Notes under the pieces: model-generated
What the model was told of the DNA's origin: nothing
Seen by the model: the letters and a program-made list of their open reading frames with translations, nothing else
The model's database searches: none
Shown: positions 12,878 through 16,387 of the stretch, one piece after another
Layout: each line of letters starts with the position of its first letter
Numbering within the stretch: the first letter of the stretch is position 1
Assembly (NCBI GenBank): GCA_937876435.1
Contig: CALEIL010000549.1
Location: 1-16,387, forward strand
Direction: 5' to 3'
Origin: an uncultured Bacteroidota bacterium
GTDB taxonomy: Bacteria > Bacteroidota > Bacteroidia > Chitinophagales > Saprospiraceae
DNA: 16,387 nucleotides
Program-made: the position numbers and the translations under genes

Positions 12878-15553
12878 TTATACAGGCTCAGCTCTAATCA
12901 CATTATCCACCCATTTACGTGTTTTACTCTTATCTCCGAATGCATCGATGAGATCTGTGACCAGTCCTGTCCAACCTGTTTGGTGAGAGGTTCCGATTCC
13001 CCTGCCATTCTCTCCCTGAAAATATTCGAAAAATAAAATCAGGTCTTTATTTTCAGGTTTTTGATAAAATTCATTGTACCGTAGGTTAACGGGACGTTTG
13101 TTCCAGCCGTCTTCCCTGAAGATACTGATCAGATTGCAGGCAATATTTTGACTGATCTCGTTCATGGTTAGAAAAACGCCTGGGGTATGAGGATCTGGTA
13201 TCAGGAGTTCGTCCCCGAAATGTTCATGGTACTTTTGAAGGGTCTGAATGATCAAATAATTGATCGGGAACCAGATAGGTCCGCGCCAGTTGGAATTTCC
13301 TCCGTAGATCGTAGAGGTTGATTCACCGGGATCATAGGCGATGCTGTAATCGATCCCGTTGATATTCATATTAAAAGGCACCGAATGAATTTTGGACAGG
13401 GACCTGATGCCGTAATCACTGAAAAATTCTTCCGGGTCGATCATCGCCTGAACCAGTGTCTTCATCCTTTCCTGGGGAATCAATGTCAGAAACAGGTCCT
13501 GGTTACGATCATAGGTTTTGATGACCTCGTACCGTTGATTTTTTCTGCGTTGCTTGACAAAATTCTTAATCCCCTTTCTCAGCCCCGGCAATTTATCGAG
13601 CTTGGAAGTCTCTATGCGCAGGACAGCAAATAGGGTGGTCAATCCAACAATGGAACGGATTCTGATAGGAATTATCCGGTCATCCTTGACCATCACATCA
13701 TAGAAAAATCCATCGTCATCATGCCAGATGCCAGCCCAATTTTCATCTATTCTGTTGAGCGCTTCCGATATATAGATAAAGTGTTCGAAGTATTTGATTG
13801 CCATATCTTCGAAAGCATCATCCACCACAGCTATTTCGATGGCCATTTCCAGCATATTGAGAGCGAACAATGCCATCCAGGCCGTGCTATCGGCCTGTTT
13901 CAGATATCCACCGCCGACAATCTCCATATTTCTGTCGAAGATCCCAATATTGTCCAGTCCGAGAAAACCACCTTCAAAAATGTTGTTTTGATCCCGGTCT
14001 TTACGATTGACCCACCACGTGAAATTGAGCGAAAGTTTGGAAAATATTCTTTTCAGAAATTTCAGATCGCCCTTCCCTGTTTGCTTCATGTCCATTTTAT
14101 AGACTTCCAGGGCTGCCCAACCATGAACTGGTGGATTTACATCCTTAAAGTGCCATTCATACGCAGGAATCTGCCCATTGGGATGCATGTATGATTCCTT
14201 GAGAAAAAGCAATAACTGGTCCTTGGCAAACTGGATGTCCAATCGGGCCAAAGGAATACAGTGAAATGCCGTATCCCAGGCAGCGTACCACGGGTATTCC
14301 CATTTGTCAGGCATGGATAGCACCTCTTCATTGTTCAGGGTTTTCCATTCGTGGTTACGTCCCTTTTGTCTGATCCGGGGAGGGGCCGGACGTCCGGGGT
14401 CACCAATCAACCATCGGCTGACGTTGAAATTATAATATTGTTTGGTCCAAAGCATCCCTGACCAGGCCTGTCTTTGGATATTCCGGAGTTCTTTATCCTC
14501 GTGCAGATACAGGGATTCATAAAAAGAATCAGCCTCTTCCAACCTCCTCTTCATCACTCGGTCAAAATCTTTTGCCAGTGGATCCTCCATGGCGCCGTCA
14601 ACCGAAAGCCGCAATTTTATGGTCCATTCCTCCCCTGCGTGGAGTTCCTTGTGATACAGAGGTGAAAATTTGGTGCCCTCCGTGTACAGGTCTTTTTCTT
14701 CTGCCCATTTGTGATTGACGACTATATCGTGAAACCGGTCCTTAACGAGGGGTCTGGCATTCTCTTTTCCAAATAATTTTTCGTTATTCTCGTTGTTGGT
14801 AAACAGATAAGCAGCAGGTTCGTCAAAGTAGAGCGAATAATTCCCCGTTTCATTGTGATAAACCGCTACTTTGCCAGGACGGTCATTCGATTTCCGAATG
14901 ATATTGTCTCTGGACATCAATCCAAAAGACCAGAGGTTGCGGAACCACAGAGTAGGCAAGAGATATAGTTCATGTGGCTGTTGACTTCTGTTTTTGACCG
15001 TGATTTTGATACAAATATCCCCTACATCTTCCTTGGCGTATTCGACATATACATCAAAGTAGTCGTCATTGTCAAACCATCCCGTATCCAAAATTTCGTA
15101 TTCGTATTCTTCTACGGTTCTCTCCCTGTTAACTTTGAGCAAATCGTCGTACGGATATGGTCTATGTCCGTACTTATACAGGTACTTCATATACGAATGA
15201 GTCGGAGTATTATCGAGGTAGTAATACAACTCTTTAACATCCTCCCCATGGTTTCCCTGGGGTCCCGTCAATCCAAACAGCCTTTCCTTGAGAATGGGAT
15301 CATTCCCATTCCACATAGCGAGTGCAAAGCATATTCTACATTTTTCATCCGATATTCCGGCAATCCCGTCTTCTCCCCATCTGTAAACTCTACTTCTGGC
15401 GTGATCATGAGGAAAATAATCCCACGCACTACCGTCCGGGCTATAATCTTCCCGAACCGTACCCCATTGTCTCTCACTGAGATAGGGACCCCATTTCAGC
15501 CAGTTTTTCCTTCCACTATAATGTTCCTCCAGTCTTTCCTTTTCAAATTCCAT
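12878..15553 (-). CDS. GH63/MGH1-like cytoplasmic glycosidase
   Basis: An 891-residue protein with no signal peptide or membrane segment. The N-terminus has the conserved block LSERQWGTVREDY (25-37) and WDYFPHDHARSRVYRWGEDG (44-63), seen in a bacterial branch annotated as glucosidase or MGH1-like glycoside hydrolase. Residues to about 330 look like the N-terminal beta-sandwich. From about 355 an (alpha/alpha)6-barrel follows, with WYAAWDTAFHCIPLA (422-436), the likely catalytic acid being Asp427; the block GGNSNWRGPIWFPINYL (751-767); and EYFQGENGRGIGTSHQTGW (843-861), which should hold the catalytic base (Glu843 or Glu848). GH63 members invert and cut alpha-glucosidic or related bonds; the substrate here is unknown and the neighbours give no carbohydrate context. 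Length is full and the start matches the family. It is transcribed alone and ends beside the bidirectional terminator. Confidence 0.87.
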   Translation of the reverse strand: MEFEKERLEEHYSGRKNWLKWGPYLSERQWGTVREDYSPDGSAWDYFPHDHARSRVYRWGEDGIAGISDEKCRICFALAMWNGNDPILKERLFGLTGPQGNHGEDVKELYYYLDNTPTHSYMKYLYKYGHRPYPYDDLLKVNRERTVEEYEYEILDTGWFDNDDYFDVYVEYAKEDVGDICIKITVKNRSQQPHELYLLPTLWFRNLWSFGLMSRDNIIRKSNDRPGKVAVYHNETGNYSLYFDEPAAYLFTNNENNEKLFGKENARPLVKDRFHDIVVNHKWAEEKDLYTEGTKFSPLYHKELHAGEEWTIKLRLSVDGAMEDPLAKDFDRVMKRRLEEADSFYESLYLHEDKELRNIQRQAWSGMLWTKQYYNFNVSRWLIGDPGRPAPPRIRQKGRNHEWKTLNNEEVLSMPDKWEYPWYAAWDTAFHCIPLARLDIQFAKDQLLLFLKESYMHPNGQIPAYEWHFKDVNPPVHGWAALEVYKMDMKQTGKGDLKFLKRIFSKLSLNFTWWVNRKDRDQNNIFEGGFLGLDNIGIFDRNMEIVGGGYLKQADSTAWMALFALNMLEMAIEIAVVDDAFEDMAIKYFEHFIYISEALNRIDENWAGIWHDDDGFFYDVMVKDDRIIPIRIRSIVGLTTLFAVLRIETSKLDKLPGLRKGIKNFVKQRRKNQRYEVIKTYDRNQDLFLTLIPQERMKTLVQAMIDPEEFFSDYGIRSLSKIHSVPFNMNINGIDYSIAYDPGESTSTIYGGNSNWRGPIWFPINYLIIQTLQKYHEHFGDELLIPDPHTPGVFLTMNEISQNIACNLISIFREDGWNKRPVNLRYNEFYQKPENKDLILFFEYFQGENGRGIGTSHQTGWTGLVTDLIDAFGDKSKTRKWVDNVIRAEPV

Positions 15554-15598
15554 AATTCATCGCTTTATCTTCAAAATATCCGCGGCTTTAAGCGGCTG

Positions 15599-15606
15599 CA
15601 AATATG
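15599..15606 (-). promoter_or_regulatory. Possible weak promoter of the glycosidase gene
   Basis: On the minus strand the element reads CATATTTG, one mismatch from TAnnTTTG. A T-run about 17 nt upstream could replace the -33 TTTG. The start codon is about 45 nt downstream, a sensible leader length. The match is imperfect and other placements are possible. Confidence 0.35.
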
Positions 15607-15655
15607 GGAAAATACGAGCACTTAAAAAATCGTATAAGGGGTTAATGTGGATCAT

Positions 15656-15687
15656 AAAAAAAGGCCTGTTCCAAAAACGAACAGGCC
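15656..15687 (-). terminator. Intrinsic terminator of the TPR protein gene
   Basis: A perfect 9-bp inverted repeat, GGCCTGTTC (15663-15671) and GAACAGGCC (15679-15687), has a 7-nt loop. In the minus direction it is followed by seven T (15662-15656). It starts 30 nt after the stop of the TPR gene and separates it from the glycosidase gene on the same strand. Confidence 0.92.
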
Positions 15688-15717
15688 AAATCATGTATTT
15701 GAGATATTCTTAAGCCA

Positions 15718-16386
15718 TTATTGGTTGGCCATTTGGTTGACTTTGTACTTAGCCATTTCGCCGTATGTCCCTGAAGGGACTTTTTTATAAGCTGCAATTG
15801 CGGCAGAGGTATTGCCCATGGCTTCATATATTTCACCTTGCGCGAAATAGTTTCTTCCTTCTTCCCCTCCCTCGGCTAATTCGATGGCTTTGTTTGCGTG
15901 TTCAAGGGCCTGGTTCAGCTCATTTTTCTCCTTTAGTGATCGAGCGAGATAGAACCGAACATCCGCCGATTCGCCGTGCTCCAGGAAGGTCGTACCCATT
16001 TGGATCGCGTTATCCCATTTATTACTGGTATACGCTTTGGATACAAAAATGGTGGCTTTGTCCATCATATCGGCTGCTTTCTCTGCCTGGCCTTGTTTTT
16101 CAGCAATCTGACTGGCTTTCAAAAAAGCATTCATCGCACCTTCATTGTCACCCTTGTCATTGAGGACCAGAGCTTTTCCACTATAATTATTATAAAAGTC
16201 AGGATTCATTTCGATTCCTTTTTCATAAAATGCGATGCTTCCGTCCAGATCTTCCGCTTTCCGGGCATCACGTCCTGAATAGTAAGCTGCAATAGCTCCG
16301 TTCTGGGATGCCAGGGAAACGATCTGTTTGTCCTGCTCCGGATCCGCTTTTCCCAATGCTTTTTCGAATAATTCCAAAGCCTTGTT
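15718..16386 (-). CDS. Tetratricopeptide repeat (TPR) protein, C-terminal part
   Basis: The open frame continues past the right edge of the window; about 222 residues are visible, and the TTG near 16377 is an internal Leu codon, not the start. The sequence is a chain of helix pairs with TPR-type spacing: KALELFEKAL at the edge, SIAFYEKGIEMNPDFYNNY in the next clear unit, then AMNAFLKASQIAEK, a unit with AIQMGTTFLEHGESADVRFY, the unit ALEHANKAIELAEGG, and a last unit ending AIAAYKKVPSGTYGEMAKY. TPR arrays are protein-binding scaffolds. No enzymatic domain is visible in this part, and any signal peptide would be outside the window, so location is unknown. The next gene on this strand begins 165 nt downstream, beyond a strong terminator, so they are separate units. 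Confidence 0.9.
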   Translation of the reverse strand, partial: NKALELFEKALGKADPEQDKQIVSLASQNGAIAAYYSGRDARKAEDLDGSIAFYEKGIEMNPDFYNNYSGKALVLNDKGDNEGAMNAFLKASQIAEKQGQAEKAADMMDKATIFVSKAYTSNKWDNAIQMGTTFLEHGESADVRFYLARSLKEKNELNQALEHANKAIELAEGGEEGRNYFAQGEIYEAMGNTSAAIAAYKKVPSGTYGEMAKYKVNQMANQ

Positions 16387-16387
16387 G

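Noticed and set aside
14972..15625. A 217-codon plus-strand open frame opposite the 5' part of the glycosidase gene
   Set aside because: Antisense to the strongly conserved N-terminal block of the glycosidase; no recognisable protein features.
1..16387. CRISPR array, toxin-antitoxin, phage-defence or secretion gene cluster
   Set aside because: No regularly spaced repeats, no Cas, restriction, toxin or phage genes were recognised; all longer frames are explained by the genes listed.

Overview
The window reads as ordinary chromosome of a member of the Bacteroidota. Four things point there: a C-terminal type IX secretion (T9SS) sorting domain on a secreted FG-GAP protein, promoter elements of the TTTG / TAnnTTTG type in front of both tRNA genes, the gene order mutL - rhomboid - rhomboid - EEP nuclease, and a lipoprotein glutaminyl cyclase. 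Base composition is moderate and looks uniform. I see no insertion sequence, prophage, CRISPR array, integrase or attachment-site duplication. Class or order cannot be fixed from this sequence alone; a saprospirid- or chitinophagid-like lineage is a guess.

Layout. (1) 1-424: 3' end of a YggS/PLPBP-type pyridoxal-phosphate homeostasis gene, which overlaps tail to tail by 7 nt with a minus-strand gene (418-2604) for a secreted FG-GAP/VCBS-repeat protein with a T9SS tail. (2) 2746-2948: a self-contained tRNA-Ser(UGA) unit with its own promoter and intrinsic terminator. (3) 6764 to 3031, minus strand: a tight apparent operon of a divergent 630-residue amidophosphoribosyltransferase-like protein, a site-2 protease with CBS domains and a SRAP (abasic-site sensor) protein. 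(4) 6862-12592, plus strand, starting from a divergent intergenic region: a six-gene apparent operon of a small single-pass membrane protein, MutL, two rhomboid proteases, a membrane-anchored endonuclease/exonuclease/phosphatase protein and an M28 glutaminyl-cyclase-like lipoprotein. Spacings run from a 1-nt overlap to 9 nt. (5) 12610-12871: a tRNA-Val(UAC) unit with promoter and a terminator that can serve both strands. (6) 15553-12878, minus strand: a large cytoplasmic GH63/MGH1-like glycosidase. (7) 15718 to the right edge, minus strand: the C-terminal part of a TPR protein with a strong terminator.

How the genes fit together. Most are housekeeping: PLP balance, mismatch repair, abasic-site protection, tRNAs. 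The membrane and envelope theme is strong, with one site-2 protease and two rhomboids within about 7 kb, plus a cyclase that would cap exported proteins carrying an N-terminal Gln. The FG-GAP protein has such a Gln next to its predicted signal-peptide cleavage site. No gap longer than 300 bases lacks a gene. The stretches 2605-2745 and 2949-3030 show nothing I can call.

I found no clearly new multi-gene system. The points most worth a second look are the altered endonuclease motifs of MutL, the divergent PurF paralogue with a changed oxyanion-hole motif, the uncharacterised small membrane protein ahead of mutL, and the grouping of intramembrane proteases with DNA-repair genes.
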